A DNA stretch of 64,000 nucleotides from G965115915 sp965115915 (lineage in GTDB: Bacteria > Pseudomonadota > Gammaproteobacteria > Eutrophobiales > Eutrophobiaceae), in NCBI GenBank assembly GCA_965115915.1, contig OZ220483.1, positions 62,001 to 126,000 of the forward strand, in the 5' to 3' direction. The notes under the pieces are model-generated. The model searched no databases and was not told the origin of the DNA. It saw only the letters and a program-made list of their open reading frames with translations. A program made the position numbers and the translations under genes. Of this stretch, positions 44,357 through 52,812 are shown one piece after another. Position 1 is the stretch's first letter. The number at the start of each line of letters is the position of its first letter.

Positions 44357-44917
44357 TCAGAACTCGTTGGACAGTTTCTTGTAGCCGTCGAGCAGATAGT
44401 GGTTGGCCGAGATCACGGACTCGGAGAACTCGGCGTATTCGGGTTCGACCCGCGGGATCGTGTTCAGGTCGAAGCCGGGGCCGATGCGGGTCATCGACGG
44501 GACGTGAAACTTGCCCGGCAGATCGCAGCCATCGATTACCGAGTTGTGGCGTACCACGCAGCCATCGCCGACATCGCAGTTGAACAGCACCGTGTTGAAC
44601 CCGATGAACACATCGTTGCCCACCCGGCAGGGACCGTGGATGATGGAGCGGTGGGCGATGGAACTGCGTTCCCCGATCTCCACATGCGCCCCTGCCTTCG
44701 AGTGGATCACCACCCCGTCTTGCACATTGGAGTCTCGCCGTATCAGGATGGGTTCCATGCCTCCCGACTCGTTTAACTCATCGGCACGGATCACCGCGTA
44801 TGGCCCGATGAACACACCGGCCTCGATAATGACCTTGCCGCACAGGATCGCGGTGTTGTCGACATAGGCGTCGTCGCTGACTTCGGGGAAATCTCCGGAG
44901 GGGTTTTTTCTCAACAT
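44357..44917 (-). CDS. hexapeptide-repeat protein, gamma-carbonic-anhydrase-like
   Basis: 186 residues forming a left-handed beta helix: AYVDNTAILCGKVIIEAGVFIGPYAVIRADE, SNVQDGVVIHSK, RSSIAHRSIIHGPCRVGNDVFIGFNTVLFNCDVGDGCVVRHNSVID. His residues in VIHSKAG, IAHRSIIHG and VVRHNS are at the spacing expected for the trimer zinc site of gamma carbonic anhydrases (CamH/Cam type). The C-terminus (FSESVISANHYLLDGYKKL) is helical. Enzyme activity is plausible and would suit an autotroph, but many such proteins act as acyltransferases or are inactive. Convergent with hsdR. Confidence 0.72.
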   Translation of the reverse strand: MLRKNPSGDFPEVSDDAYVDNTAILCGKVIIEAGVFIGPYAVIRADELNESGGMEPILIRRDSNVQDGVVIHSKAGAHVEIGERSSIAHRSIIHGPCRVGNDVFIGFNTVLFNCDVGDGCVVRHNSVIDGCDLPGKFHVPSMTRIGPGFDLNTIPRVEPEYAEFSESVISANHYLLDGYKKLSNEF

Positions 44918-45417
44918 GATGGATATGTGCTCCCTTGGCGTAACAGTGGATTCAGGGGGATTGTGGCATGACTGTGTCGGACCCGGTGGGGTGCCCTGTC
45001 GACTGCCCTGTATACTTCTACCATCCGAGGATCACAACTATTCGGTGGTGTTCTTCAGATGGTGGTGGAGAGAGTCTATCATACCGCCTTGCCCAGAGTG
45101 ATCCGTTTTCGCGGGTTCACGACAGTGAGACTGCGGGAGCTCGGTCTTCCCCCCACCGCAGCAGCCGTCGCCTCACGGCTTGGCTGCTGCGTACTCCCCC
45201 TCGAGGGGGGAGTGATTGGAGCTTTACCCACAGTCCACGTTTGCCAGCAGCTTGTGTGCCTCAACTACCAGTGCAAGAGGGTCCCTTTTCTACCCAAACC
45301 GGGACGACCCCATAACTCCTGTCTCGGTCTCATATGCATTTGAACCCGGACACTGTTGTCCGACCGACCTGCGAGTTTGTCGCTGTTCCTGTCTGAATAT
45401 CGTGCCGGGATGTTCGG
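44918..45417. other. intergenic region carrying a dispersed repeat
   Basis: 500 bases between the carbonic-anhydrase-like gene and darG with no supported gene. Most of it (about 45108-45351) is a dispersed repeat element listed separately. Short open frames here translate the repeat and are not family-like. Confidence 0.6.
45108..45351 (+). repeat. dispersed repeat element, longest copy
   Basis: Runs from CGGGTTCACGACAGTGAGAC through the segment CCCACCGCAGCAGCCGTCGC, a hairpin CTCCCCCTCGAGGGGGGAG, GTTTGCCAGCAGCTTGTGTG, and ends near CATTTGAACCCGG. Parts recur at 28261-28312 (reverse), 50590-50750, 51411-51570 and 62082-62105, and the middle resembles the reverse complement of the 509-bp array unit. 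Copies are 70-90 percent alike by eye. Intergenic position at every copy suggests a non-coding mobile or repetitive element. Confidence 0.7.
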
Positions 45418-46530
45418 TCAGTGCCGTGCGGCGCAGGTGTTCGAGCCGCTGTCGCTGGTGTCCGTAGTCATTGCCGGGCTGTGGCCCCCGACGCTGTCGA
45501 TCCAGCCTTTTTCGCTCAATATGTCGGCTGCCAGGTGAATCTGCTGGTGCGAGAATCTTTGCTTGCGCTTGTTCCAGGCGTAGGTCGCCGCGATGAGCGC
45601 GTCCATTGATGCGGGCGCGTCGTGTTCACAGACCCAATGTACCGTCGAGAGCAGTTCGAGACCGAAGGCCGATTCGAAGCCATAGACCAAGTCGCACACC
45701 CGGTCGAAACGTTCCTGTGTTTTGGGATGGCCGCGCAGGACTGTCTCGGCGTCCTCGACGGCGCCGGGGACGAGTTCCAGCCGCTTGTCGGGCTTGTCAC
45801 CGCCGTCGCCGTATCCGGATATGAAGTGCCCCTCCACCGTGTGGAGGAGGTGGCGCAGATTTTCGGCATACGGCCCGTAGTCGCCTTTCTTGTATTTGAG
45901 TTTCAGTGGCTCGCCCGCGATCTGCATGAAGTACATCAACTTGTAGACTTCCAGCAGGGAGATGAAGGGATCGAGGAGACCGTTCAGGTAGCGGTTCATC
46001 AACCCGATCAGTGCGGCCCGGCCCGTTGTCATCTTCGGGACTGCGTGGCTGCGAACCGGACGCTTTGTCTCCGTTGTGCTATGGGGCTTGAAGAGGATGA
46101 CATCCAGGGCATCGACGTCGCGCAGTGCCTGTACGATGCGTGGGCGTACAGTGCGCCATGCCAGTCCGCCGAGGCCGCTGCCGAGCGGCGGCACCGCGAC
46201 CGAGCGGATTTTGTATTCCCGCAGCACCGTTGCGAGGTCTTGCAATCCGGCATCGATATCCTCGATCCGGCTATTGCCGCGCCAATGCCGCTTGGTCGGG
46301 AAGTTGATGATGAAGCGCGGGTTGGTGAGCGCACCGGTCTCGAAGACGAACATGCGACCGGGCCGGACCTCCCGGTGCGCACAGGCCTTGGCGTATGCGC
46401 GGAAGTTCTCGGGGAACGCCTTCCTGAATTGAAGCGCGACCCCGCGTCCCATCACGCCGACGCAGTTGACCGTATTGACCAGCGCCTCGGCGTCTTCGGC
46501 GAGGATATCGCCGGTTTTGAAGCGAATCAT
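45418..46530 (-). CDS. darG: DarG-like macro-domain antitoxin
   Basis: 370 residues from ATG 46530; a longer upstream frame overlaps darT and is not conserved. The N-terminal macro domain (about 1-155) shows FKTGDILAEDAEALVNTVNCVGVMGRGVALQFRKAFPENF and VPPLGSGLGGLAW, typical of DarG/ALC1-like ADP-ribosyl-DNA hydrolases. The C-terminal 200 residues (LEVYKLMYFMQIAGEPL, KLKYKKGDYGPYAENLRHLLHTVEGH) match the DarG C-terminal domain that blocks DarT. It removes ADP-ribose from thymidine in DNA and neutralises the partner toxin. Lies 22 bases after darT. Confidence 0.9.
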   Translation of the reverse strand: MIRFKTGDILAEDAEALVNTVNCVGVMGRGVALQFRKAFPENFRAYAKACAHREVRPGRMFVFETGALTNPRFIINFPTKRHWRGNSRIEDIDAGLQDLATVLREYKIRSVAVPPLGSGLGGLAWRTVRPRIVQALRDVDALDVILFKPHSTTETKRPVRSHAVPKMTTGRAALIGLMNRYLNGLLDPFISLLEVYKLMYFMQIAGEPLKLKYKKGDYGPYAENLRHLLHTVEGHFISGYGDGGDKPDKRLELVPGAVEDAETVLRGHPKTQERFDRVCDLVYGFESAFGLELLSTVHWVCEHDAPASMDALIAATYAWNKRKQRFSHQQIHLAADILSEKGWIDSVGGHSPAMTTDTSDSGSNTCAARH

Positions 46531-46552
46531 CGGTGCCTTTTCTACCCCCGCA

Positions 46553-47227
46553 TTAATAATACCACTTTGGCTCAATCTTGACAGTCGGTCGGTGAGCGGC
46601 GTAACGCATGGCCTCCGTCGCTCGATCGCGAGTCTCGGGCTTGTGTACGCCGACGTGCCGGACCAGTGACCAGGGAAACGATTGCTCGACAAGGAACTCC
46701 GCCTGCTTCTCGTCCTTGCAATCACGCCAATCTCGTGCCTGGACAGCATTCCAGTCGATCTCGCTCAGTTGTTCCCGATTGCAACGGTCCTCGAAGTACT
46801 TGGAGCCGGCATTGGACAGGGTGAAGGCCCATCGGCGCTGGTTTTGCCCGGCCCAGGCAATGGTTTCGTGCAGGTCGGCTTCCAGATGCACGATGGGGTC
46901 TTGGCCGTCGCGATAGGTGAGTTCGGGATGATTGGCCTTGTGGATCAGGTAGAGCATGACAGAGCGTGGGCAAAAGTAGAATGGTACGCAGTTACCCACG
47001 TTGAGCCCGGGGTGGCATCGTACCGGATTGTTCAATCGCCGTTTTTTGATCTCGTTTATACCGATGTTCGTTCCGGGCCGGTTGCGGTTCAGTACCTTTG
47101 TGTCGCACCAGAGCATATCGTGCTCGATGATGGAGGCCAGCCGATCCACATGGACGATATGATAGATCTTCGGTGCGGCGGGTGGTGGTATTGGTGGCAC
47201 GGTCAATCCGTGGTCCCTGTCGTCCAA
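46553..47227 (-). CDS. darT: DarT-like DNA ADP-ribosyltransferase toxin
   Basis: 224 residues from TTG 47227 (GTG 47200 also possible). IYHIVHVDRLASIIEHDMLWCD is the NAD-binding opening of DUF4433; GNCVPFYFCPRSVMLYLIHK follows; KQAEFLVEQSFPW carries the catalytic Glu (E177). DarT enzymes modify thymidine in single-stranded DNA with ADP-ribose and stop replication; DarTG systems limit phages. The downstream macro-domain gene is the expected antitoxin. Upstream lies tRNA-Ser, a plausible insertion point. Confidence 0.92.
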   Translation of the reverse strand: MDDRDHGLTVPPIPPPAAPKIYHIVHVDRLASIIEHDMLWCDTKVLNRNRPGTNIGINEIKKRRLNNPVRCHPGLNVGNCVPFYFCPRSVMLYLIHKANHPELTYRDGQDPIVHLEADLHETIAWAGQNQRRWAFTLSNAGSKYFEDRCNREQLSEIDWNAVQARDWRDCKDEKQAEFLVEQSFPWSLVRHVGVHKPETRDRATEAMRYAAHRPTVKIEPKWYY

Positions 47228-47421
47228 TCTACGGGATCGGACAATGCAGGCGTGCCATTGGTATTGAACATGGGAGCGGGACCGAGCTTAAGGCCCGGTG
47301 AAGTTGGCTTCTCGATCGATGTCCCGGGTGCGGCGTAGCGGGTCGCGTTTGTGTCGGCTTGAGTGCTGGCGGTTCTGACAGAACCGGTGGCTACCGTACT
47401 CGACAGCACGCGCATTGCTAT

Positions 47422-47511
47422 TGGCGGAGAGGGTGGGATTCGAACCCACGAAGGGCGCGAGCCCTTACCGGTTTTCGAGACCAGCGCATTCGACCTCTCT
47501 GCCACCTCTCC
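47422..47511 (-). tRNA. tRNA-Ser (CGA)
   Basis: On the minus strand: acceptor GGAGAGG pairs with CCTCTCC, discriminator G and encoded CCA (47422-47424). The anticodon stem CTGGT/ACCGG holds loop CTCGAAA (anticodon CGA). A long variable arm (GTAAGGGCTCGCGCCCTTC region) and T-arm GTGGG-TTCGAAT-CCCAC fit a class II tRNA-Ser. It follows proB by 30 bases and may be cotranscribed with it. Confidence 0.97.
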
Positions 47512-47541
47512 GAAGCGACACGCCGGCTGTCCGCTCTGCCG

Positions 47542-48678
47542 TCACCGCGGCTCCTGCAGTACCAGCAGATTGTCTCGGTGGATCAACTCTGCGGCGTTAG
47601 TGTAGCCAAGAATGGCGGTGATATCCACACTGCGCCGGCCCATGATCCGCTGCACTTCGGCGGCGGAGTAATTGACCAGCCCGCGTGCGACCTCGCGTCC
47701 CGCGGCGTCGCGGCAGGAGACGATCTCCCCACGCCGAAAGTCGCCGCGTACGTTCTTCACGCCGACCGGCAGCAGGCTTTTGCCGTTGTGCAGCACGGCC
47801 TGCAGCGCTCCGGCGTCCAGATACAGTTCGCCGCCGGTATGGGGCTGTCCTGCCAGCCATTGCATACGCGCCGCCAGTGGTCCCTGCCCGGGGCTTAGCC
47901 GGGTCCCCAGTGTTTCTCCGGCGGCAAGGCGGCAGATCACCTCCGGTGTGCGACCCGACGCGATCAGCGTGCGGGTGCCGGAGCGGGCCGCGACCCTGGC
48001 CGCCTGCAGCTTGGTCTTCATGCCACCTTGTCCGGGGCCGTTGCCTTCCCCGGCACAGTCTTCCAGTGTTGGGTCGCCCGCCTGGGCCTGCCGGATCAGT
48101 TTCGCCTCGGGATACTGGCGCGGGTCGCGCTCGTACAGTCCCTCCTGATCGGTCAGTAGCAGCAGTGTGTCCGCCTCGATCAGGTTGGCCACCAGCGCCG
48201 CCAGTGTGTCGTTGTCTCCGAAACGCAGTTCATCGGTGGCTACGGTGTCGTTCTCGTTTACCACCGGTATGGTGCCGAGCCCGAGCAGTGTGCGCAGGCA
48301 GGCGCGTGCATTCAGATAGCGCTGGCGATGGGCAAGGTCGTCATGGGTCAGCAGGATCTGCGCGGTGCGGATGGCATGCGCCTGAAAGCAGGTCTCCCAG
48401 GCGCGTACCAGTCCCATCTGGCCGATGGCCGCCGCCGCCTGCAACTGGTCCAGTTCCCTGCCGCGCTGCTGCCAACCCAGTCGTCCCATCCCTTCCGCTA
48501 CCGCGCCGGAGGAGACGACTACCACATCATGGTTCTGTGAGCGCAGTTGTGCGATCTGTTCCACCCATATGTGCATGTCGTGGTGGTTCAGCCCATGGTC
48601 CGAGGTTGTCATCAGCGCGCTGCCGAACTTGAGCACCCAGCGGTGCGCGGCGGTGCGCGCCGTGTCTTCCGTCACCAT
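47542..48678 (-). CDS. proB: glutamate 5-kinase
   Basis: 378 residues. Kinase domain: WVLKFGSALMT, VVVVSSGAVAEGMGRLGW, RYLNARACLRTLL, PVVNENDTVATDELRFGDNDTLAALVA, and GQGGMKTKLQAARVAARSG. A C-terminal PUA domain (about 275-378, SLLPVGVKNVRGDFRRGEIVSC) is present, as in most ProB. It catalyses the first step of proline synthesis. It starts 1 base after the obgE stop, so it is last in the rplU-rpmA-obgE-proB series. Confidence 0.96.
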   Translation of the reverse strand: MVTEDTARTAAHRWVLKFGSALMTTSDHGLNHHDMHIWVEQIAQLRSQNHDVVVVSSGAVAEGMGRLGWQQRGRELDQLQAAAAIGQMGLVRAWETCFQAHAIRTAQILLTHDDLAHRQRYLNARACLRTLLGLGTIPVVNENDTVATDELRFGDNDTLAALVANLIEADTLLLLTDQEGLYERDPRQYPEAKLIRQAQAGDPTLEDCAGEGNGPGQGGMKTKLQAARVAARSGTRTLIASGRTPEVICRLAAGETLGTRLSPGQGPLAARMQWLAGQPHTGGELYLDAGALQAVLHNGKSLLPVGVKNVRGDFRRGEIVSCRDAAGREVARGLVNYSAAEVQRIMGRRSVDITAILGYTNAAELIHRDNLLVLQEPR

Positions 48679-48679
48679 C

Positions 48680-49744
48680 TCAACCGGCTTCCCGCGCTGG
48701 TGTGCCGCCGCTGTGCGCGGCTATTCCCCGCCGCTCGGGTGGCTGCAATGCGTCGGCCGCCGCGTGCAACAGTTCCCGGCAGCCCTGTCCGTTCAGTGCG
48801 GATACCGCAAACGCCCGTTGCAACTGGGCGTTCGTCGCCAGCACCTGCTGTGCGATGTGCAGACAGTCCACCTCCGGGCGCAGGTCGATCTTGTTCAGTA
48901 CCAGCCAGCGTTGTTGTTCCAGCAGCGCCTGTGAGTGTCTGCCGAGTTCGGTTTCGATCTGCCTGACGGCGTGACCGACCTGCGCGGCGTCTGTCGCCGT
49001 ACCGACATCCACCAGATGCAGCAGCAGCCGGGTCCGGCCAAGGTGTCGCAGGAATTGCAGGCCCAGCCCGGTACCTTCAGCCGCCCCGGCGATCAGACCG
49101 GGGATGTCTGCGATGATCAGGTGCCGGTCCGGCCCGATCGTTACCGCACCCAGTTGCGGGTACAGTGTGGTGAACGGATAGTCTGCCACCTTGGGACGGG
49201 CCGCGGACACGGCACGGATCAGTGTGGATTTGCCAGCGTTCGGCATGCCCAGCAGGCCCACGTCGGCGAGCAATCGCAGTTCCAGCCGCAAGGACCGTTG
49301 CTCGCCCGGCTTTCCCCGGGTGGTCTTGCGGGGGGTGCGGTTGGTGCTGCTCCTGAAGGTGGTGTTACCAAGGCCGTGTTCACCGCCGCGGGCTACCAGC
49401 AGCGTGGCATCCGGGGTGTCCAGGTCGCCGATCAGCTCCGCGTTTTCGGCATCGTACACCAGCGTGCCGAGCGGCAGTGGGATGTACAGGTCGGCACCGC
49501 CTTTGCCGCTGCGATTGCGCCCCATGCCGGGCTGGCCATTCCCCGCCCGGTGCAGCCGGGCATGGCGCAGATCGACCAGTGTGTTCAGGTTGGCATCCAC
49601 GTGCAGATGGACATCGCCGCCACTGCCGCCGTTGCCGCCGTCCGGGCCGCCGCGTGGGATGAATTTTTCACGGCGGAAACTGAGACAGCCATCCCCGCCC
49701 TTGCCGGCAATGACCTGAATGGTGGCCTCATCGACGAATTTCAT
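48680..49744 (-). CDS. obgE: Obg-family GTPase
   Basis: 354 residues from ATG 49744. N-terminal Gly-rich Obg fold: ATIQVIAGKGGDGCLSFRREKFIPRGGPDGGNGGSGGDV. G domain: GLLGMPNAGKST (G1, residues 166-174), DYPFTTLYPQLG (G2), IADIPGLIAGAAEGTGLG (G3), VLNKIDL (G4). Obg proteins help assemble the 50S subunit and link growth to stress. The classical order after rplU-rpmA supports the call. A longer upstream frame is not conserved. Confidence 0.97.
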   Translation of the reverse strand: MKFVDEATIQVIAGKGGDGCLSFRREKFIPRGGPDGGNGGSGGDVHLHVDANLNTLVDLRHARLHRAGNGQPGMGRNRSGKGGADLYIPLPLGTLVYDAENAELIGDLDTPDATLLVARGGEHGLGNTTFRSSTNRTPRKTTRGKPGEQRSLRLELRLLADVGLLGMPNAGKSTLIRAVSAARPKVADYPFTTLYPQLGAVTIGPDRHLIIADIPGLIAGAAEGTGLGLQFLRHLGRTRLLLHLVDVGTATDAAQVGHAVRQIETELGRHSQALLEQQRWLVLNKIDLRPEVDCLHIAQQVLATNAQLQRAFAVSALNGQGCRELLHAAADALQPPERRGIAAHSGGTPAREAG

Positions 49745-49853
49745 TGTAACGGCGGCGGGACGGGGTCGGTTTACAGCGTCTCCTCGGGTGCCGGTAACGG
49801 AGATGCCGGGCTGGTGGTGTGTTCTCCGGACAGGGCCCTGGCGTGGCCCCGGC

Positions 49854-50111
49854 CTAGATGCTGACGACGTTGACGACAGTGCGCTGTTTGGGGCCTTCTT
49901 TTGCGAACCGCACCGTGCCATCGCGTATTGCGAACAGTGTGAAGTCCTTGCCCTGCCGTACGTTTTTGCCCGCATGGAAGCGTGTGCCGCGCTGGCGCAC
50001 CAGGATGTTGCCGGCTGCCACGGCTTCGCCGCCAAAGCGCTTTACCCCGAGACGTTTGGAATGAGAATCGCGACCATTGCGCGAACTGCCACCGGCCTTT
50101 TTATGTGCCAT
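49854..50111 (-). CDS. rpmA: 50S ribosomal protein L27
   Basis: 85 residues, standard length. AHKKAGGSSRNGRDSHSKRLGVKRFGGEAVAAGNILVRQRGT is the conserved L27 N-terminus that reaches the peptidyl-transferase centre. There is no N-terminal cleavage extension like that of Firmicutes. Its first 11 bases overlap the end of rplU. Confidence 0.98.
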   Translation of the reverse strand: MAHKKAGGSSRNGRDSHSKRLGVKRFGGEAVAAGNILVRQRGTRFHAGKNVRQGKDFTLFAIRDGTVRFAKEGPKQRTVVNVVSI

Positions 50112-50442
50112 TCGCTGCGGCCTCCGTGGTTGGGGCGGTGATGCCGGTTACCTCAAGCCGGGTGTAGGCCTGCCGGTGTCCCATCTGTTTGCGGTGGTGC
50201 TTGCGCCGCTGGAATTTCAGCACCCGTATCTTCGGCCCGCGCCCGAGGGCGCGCACACTGACGTTGACCTCGGCGCCTTCCACATAGGGGGAGCCGAATG
50301 TGACCTGTTCGCCGTCGACGATCATCAGCACTTCCCGGATACTCAGCGTCTGGCCGACTTCCGCATCGAGCTTCTCGACCTCCAGCGTGTCGCCGTTGGC
50401 AACCCGGTACTGTTTGCCGCCTGTTTTGATTACCGCATACAT
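50101..50442 (-). CDS. rplU: 50S ribosomal protein L21
   Basis: 113 residues. MYAVIKTGGKQYRVANGDTLEVEKL and KIRVLKFQRRKHHRKQMGHRQAYTRLEV are the two signature blocks of L21. The C-terminal tail (GITAPTTEAAANGT) is a little longer than in E. coli (103 residues) and overlaps rpmA by 11 bases. A good promoter lies 100 bases upstream. Confidence 0.98.
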   Translation of the reverse strand: MYAVIKTGGKQYRVANGDTLEVEKLDAEVGQTLSIREVLMIVDGEQVTFGSPYVEGAEVNVSVRALGRGPKIRVLKFQRRKHHRKQMGHRQAYTRLEVTGITAPTTEAAANGT

Positions 50443-50541
50443 GGTTCTATTCTTTGGTTTCCTGTGGGACCCGCCTGGCCGTTGTCGGTTTTGGACAGTC
50501 TGCCGGGTCTGGCCGGCGGACTTCCGATTCGGCGGCTACGC

Positions 50542-50570
50542 ATTGTAGCCTGCCTGCCGGGTAATGACAA
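50542..50570 (-). promoter_or_regulatory. sigma-70 promoter for rplU-rpmA-obgE-proB
   Basis: Read on the minus strand, TTGTCA (50565-50570) and TACAAT (50542-50547) are separated by exactly 17 bases, close to consensus at both hexamers. The leader to the rplU start would be about 93 bases, enough for autoregulation by L21, though no structure was worked out. Confidence 0.65.
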
Positions 50571-50589
50571 GCGTCGTGCTGATCATGGC

Positions 50590-50750
50590 GCGTCATCATC
50601 CGCCTTGAGGGGCGGGTCTTTCCTCCCACCGCGGCAGCCAGCACCTCGTGGCTCGGCTCGGCTTGTGCGACTCCTGGGGAGAGTGATATGGAGCCTCACC
50701 GGCCCACGGTTGCCAATACTTCTGTGTGCCTCGGTTTGCCAAGTGCCATG
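50590..50750 (+). repeat. dispersed repeat element, degenerate copy
   Basis: Contains CCCACCGCGGCAGCCAGCAC, GTGCGACTCCTGGGGAGAGTG and CCACGGTTGCCAATACTTCTGTGTGCCTC, in the same order as 45155-45265. It lies in the roughly 400-base gap between the rplU promoter and the DUF1640-like gene; nothing else was recognised in that gap. Confidence 0.6.
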
Positions 50751-50841
50751 TGCCGTGGCGGCAGGCGGTGGTGGTAGCGGTGTTAGTGGCACCGTTCGGT
50801 GCGGGCCGCGTTGAAGTCGGATGGGGTCGGGAAAGGTCGGG

Positions 50842-51216
50842 TTAGAATATGGCGGAGACGCTGATAAAGACGGACATCATCAGTCCAAGCACGGTGATGA
50901 GGCGTTTTTCGCTATTGCGCAAGTCTGCCTTGAGTTCTGCTCTGAAGGCAGTGTTGTCTGTCTTGAGTTCTGCTCTGAAGGCGGCGTTGTCTGTCTTGAA
51001 TTCCTCTCTGAGGGCAGCGAGTTTGGTATCGATTTCCTCCTGGAACTCCTCTTTGAAGGCAGCGAACTCGGTCTTCAAATCTTCCCTGGTTGGCAGGATT
51101 TCCACCATCGTGCCGAGCGTGGAAACCATGGCCTCCGCCAGTTCGATTTCCGCACCGGCGCGGGTGAGTTTCTTGACTGCTTTGTGTGTGTCGAATGCGT
51201 ACATCTGTTGTTTCAT
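50842..51216 (-). CDS. DUF1640-like coiled-coil protein with C-terminal membrane anchor
   Basis: 124 residues from ATG 51216. FDTHKAVKKLTRAGAEIELAEAMVSTLG resembles the DUF1640/CCDC90 opening, then come LPTREDLKTEFAAFKEEFQEEIDTKLAALREE and three near-repeats of FKTDNAAFRAELKTDN..., a clear heptad coiled coil. It ends with a hydrophobic helix (LITVLGLMMSVFISVSAIF). The internal 8-9 residue repeats arise from repeated 27-base units at 50940-51020. Function unknown; many proteobacteria carry multiple short proteins of this build. Monocistronic. Confidence 0.65.
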   Translation of the reverse strand: MKQQMYAFDTHKAVKKLTRAGAEIELAEAMVSTLGTMVEILPTREDLKTEFAAFKEEFQEEIDTKLAALREEFKTDNAAFRAELKTDNTAFRAELKADLRNSEKRLITVLGLMMSVFISVSAIF

Positions 51217-51316
51217 TATGTAGACCTCCCTGGATAGCGTAGTCCGTAAAAAATTGCTTGAACTGTGTCGAAACCAACCATACACCGCAAGCGTGAGCCT
51301 GTCCAACATTGCTGTA

Positions 51317-51339
51317 CAGATTCACAGTCAATGGTGAAT
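51317..51339. repeat. 23-bp exact dispersed repeat, copy 2
   Basis: Identical to 2521-2543. It lies upstream of the DUF1640-like gene and just before another dispersed repeat copy (51411-51570). The roughly 378-base gap 51217-51594 is made up mainly of these two repeats. Confidence 0.7.
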
Positions 51340-51410
51340 GGTTCACCTGTCGCCGTAAGGCGATGGCTATTGCAACTCCCCGGGAAGTAACCGGGAGTGA
51401 CCGTGGCCTT

Positions 51411-51570
51411 GCCCGGGCCACGGTTGCCAGCGGTCTGTGTGCCTCAGTCTACCGGTACAGTGTGTGTGGCAGGCAGCGGATGCAGGCCCTCTGCTACCCC
51501 GACCGGGCGGAAACAACGACCCCGTGGTTTCTATCCCAGTCTCACAGGTATCTGAACCCGGGCAGGGTGT
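51411..51570 (+). repeat. dispersed repeat element, 3' portion
   Basis: GGCCACGGTTGCCAGCGGTCTGTGTGCCTC, CTACCCCGACCGGGCGG, ACGACCCCGTGG and GTATCTGAACCCGGGCAGG follow the order of 45232-45351. Only the 3' part of the element is present here. Confidence 0.6.
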
Positions 51571-51594
51571 GGTGTCGCCCCGCTTGAGGCCCGG

Positions 51595-52812
51595 TCAGCT
51601 ATCCGGCATGAAGTATTGCAGCAGGTCGTTCAGAAAACGCTGCCCGCGGGGTGTGGGGCGCACCTGCCGGCCATCGCATTGCAGTAGCCCGGCGCGCTGT
51701 GCCTGCGTCAGCCGGGGCCGGACACATTCGGGGTCCAGCCCGGTGCGCTGCCGGAAATGTTCCAGTGTGACGCCTTCGCACAGGCGCAGGCCGTTCAGAA
51801 AAAACTCCAGTATCAGGTCTGCCGGGTCCAGTGTCCACTGGTCGCTGATGGGATGCCCGGCCTGTGCCTGGCGCATATAACGTTCCGGTGTGCGATGCCG
51901 TGCCTGTCGGTGTACCCGTCCCCGGGCGTCGCCGAGCTTGCTGTGTGCCCCCGCACCGAGCCCCAGGTAGTCGCCGAACTCCCAGTAGTTGCGATTGTGC
52001 CGGCAGTGCCGGTCGGGGCCGGCCGCCCAGGCCGAGACCTCGTACTGTTCCAGCCCCGCTGCGGCCAGCCGTTTGGCGCCTGCGGCCTGCATCCGCAGGA
52101 TCTGTGTTTCGGGGGGCAGTTGCGGGGGACGGAAGGCGAACGCGGTGTTCGGTTCAATGGTCAACTGGTACCAACTGAGGTGTGTCGGCGCATGGGCCAG
52201 CGCCTGGTCCAGGTCCGCCAGTGCCTGTGCCATGTCCTGGCCCGGCAGTCCGTACATCAGGTCGAGGTTGAGATTGTCAAAGCCTGCGGCCTGTGCCATG
52301 TGGATGGCGGCCTGTGCTTCGTGCCGGCCGTGTGTCCGTCCCAGCGCTTGCAGGCTGGGTTCGTGCAGGGACTGTATGCCCAGTGACAGCCGATTGACAC
52401 CGGCCTCGCGGTAGGCGCTGAAGTGGCGTGCGTCGGCGCTGCCGGGGTTGGCTTCCAGGCTGATCTCCGCGTCCGGCGCGAGTGGCACACAGGTGCGTAT
52501 ATGCCGCAACAGCGTGTCTATGGAGGCCGCAGAGAACAGACTCGGGGTGCCGCCGCCGATGAAGACACTGCCGATGACGCGCCCTTCCAGCAGTGGCAGG
52601 GACTGTTCCAGGTCTGTGGCCAGGGCCCGCAGATAGCGTGCCTGCAACAGCTCGCCGACCGCCCCGGCATGGGAATTGAAATCGCAGTACGGACACTTGC
52701 GTTCGCACCACGGCAGGTGCACATACAGTGCCAGCGGGAGCTCCGCTGCCCATAGCGTGCAGGCTGCCCCGGTCGTGGGCTCAGTCTGCGGCGTGTTGGC
52801 TAACGCGGGCAC
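51595..52812 (-). CDS. hemW: radical SAM heme chaperone HemW
   Basis: About 405 residues if GTG 52812 is used; this overlaps rdgB by 32 bases, and a start further upstream would overlap more. The radical SAM cluster is in YVHLPWCERKCPYCDFNSH (CxxxCxxC), followed by SVFIGGGTPSLF, SLEANPG and RLSLGIQSLHEPSLQALGRTH. The HemW-specific C-terminal domain (LEFFLNGLRLCEGV) is present. HemW inserts heme into respiratory enzymes and was long misnamed coproporphyrinogen oxidase. Third in the rph-rdgB-hemW operon. Confidence 0.93.
   Translation of the reverse strand: MPALANTPQTEPTTGAACTLWAAELPLALYVHLPWCERKCPYCDFNSHAGAVGELLQARYLRALATDLEQSLPLLEGRVIGSVFIGGGTPSLFSAASIDTLLRHIRTCVPLAPDAEISLEANPGSADARHFSAYREAGVNRLSLGIQSLHEPSLQALGRTHGRHEAQAAIHMAQAAGFDNLNLDLMYGLPGQDMAQALADLDQALAHAPTHLSWYQLTIEPNTAFAFRPPQLPPETQILRMQAAGAKRLAAAGLEQYEVSAWAAGPDRHCRHNRNYWEFGDYLGLGAGAHSKLGDARGRVHRQARHRTPERYMRQAQAGHPISDQWTLDPADLILEFFLNGLRLCEGVTLEHFRQRTGLDPECVRPRLTQAQRAGLLQCDGRQVRPTPRGQRFLNDLLQYFMPDS

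Noticed and set aside
46531..46749. N-terminal extension of darG
   Set aside because: It overlaps darT out of frame and is Arg/Ser-rich without likeness to macro-domain proteins; ATG 46530 gives the normal start.
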